From the NCBI GenBank assembly GCA_964019155.1, contig OZ025240.1:90594961-90658960 (forward strand): a stretch of DNA of 64,000 bases. The letters run 5' to 3'. The position numbers were made by a program, and so were the translations under genes. The notes below the pieces were generated by a model. The model did not search any database. It was given only the letters and a program-made list of their open reading frames with translations, and had not been told where the DNA came from. The DNA is from Osedax fenrisi. Its lineage: Eukaryota; Annelida; Polychaeta; Sabellida; Siboglinidae. Shown in pieces: positions 63,933-64,000 of this stretch (positions are counted from its first letter, which is position 1; each line of letters begins with the position of its first letter).

Positions 63933-64000
63933 ATAATTATAAATATAATTTAGAATTCTATAATTTTAAGATATAATTTTAAAATTCTACGATATTTAAT

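Overview
The window looks like nuclear DNA of an invertebrate animal. It is extremely A+T-rich between genes, full of (TA)n tracts and crowded with transposon remains. Only one host gene can be followed with confidence, and it has the long introns and animal-type domains expected of a metazoan. I cannot name the species. An R2-clade retrotransposon relic, CR1/L2/RTE-like LINE fragments, hAT transposons and a tRNA-derived SINE all fit an animal genome.

Host gene (51.6-63.5 kb, + strand, continuing past the right edge). Eleven consecutive exons of an FMN-type formin can be joined with matching splice phases into 768 codons with no stop. The chain reads: a probable N-myristoylation start, a DEP-like domain split over exons 2 and 3, a short charged helix, a Ser/Thr-rich region with six TQT motifs at exact 12-residue spacing (dynein light chain LC8-type sites), a proline-rich FH1, and most of an FH2 actin-nucleating domain up to the GNYMNGG region. 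The exons are far richer in G+C than the introns. The introns hold two minisatellites (one made of TGACTCA words), a duplicated decoy copy of the start of exon 2, SINEs and LINE 3' ends.

Left part (1-31 kb). This is mostly A+T-rich sequence with transposons: LINE 3' ends, a 107-bp satellite, a hAT element with a perfect 8-bp target duplication, a decayed LINE near 22 kb, and a tandem duplication of about 1.2 kb (25.55-30.7 kb). Each copy of that duplication was later hit by a different DNA transposon, so each supplies the empty site for the other. A set of 0.9-1.1 kb elements (called families A-D here) share 2-bp target duplications and carry many copies of a family-specific short word in both orientations.

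Middle part (31.7-45.5 kb). This is a nest of retrotransposons. An R2-like element is cut by a younger LINE with a near-intact reverse transcriptase. A second LINE (36.2-40.7 kb) is cut by a hAT element, an antisense LINE tail and a family D element. Two further LINE fragments follow, one of them with an inverted 5' part.

Other possible coding sequence is minor: a cysteine-rich exon on the minus strand near 18 kb that resembles a Ly6/three-finger domain, and an unassigned 47-codon reading frame near 31.1 kb.
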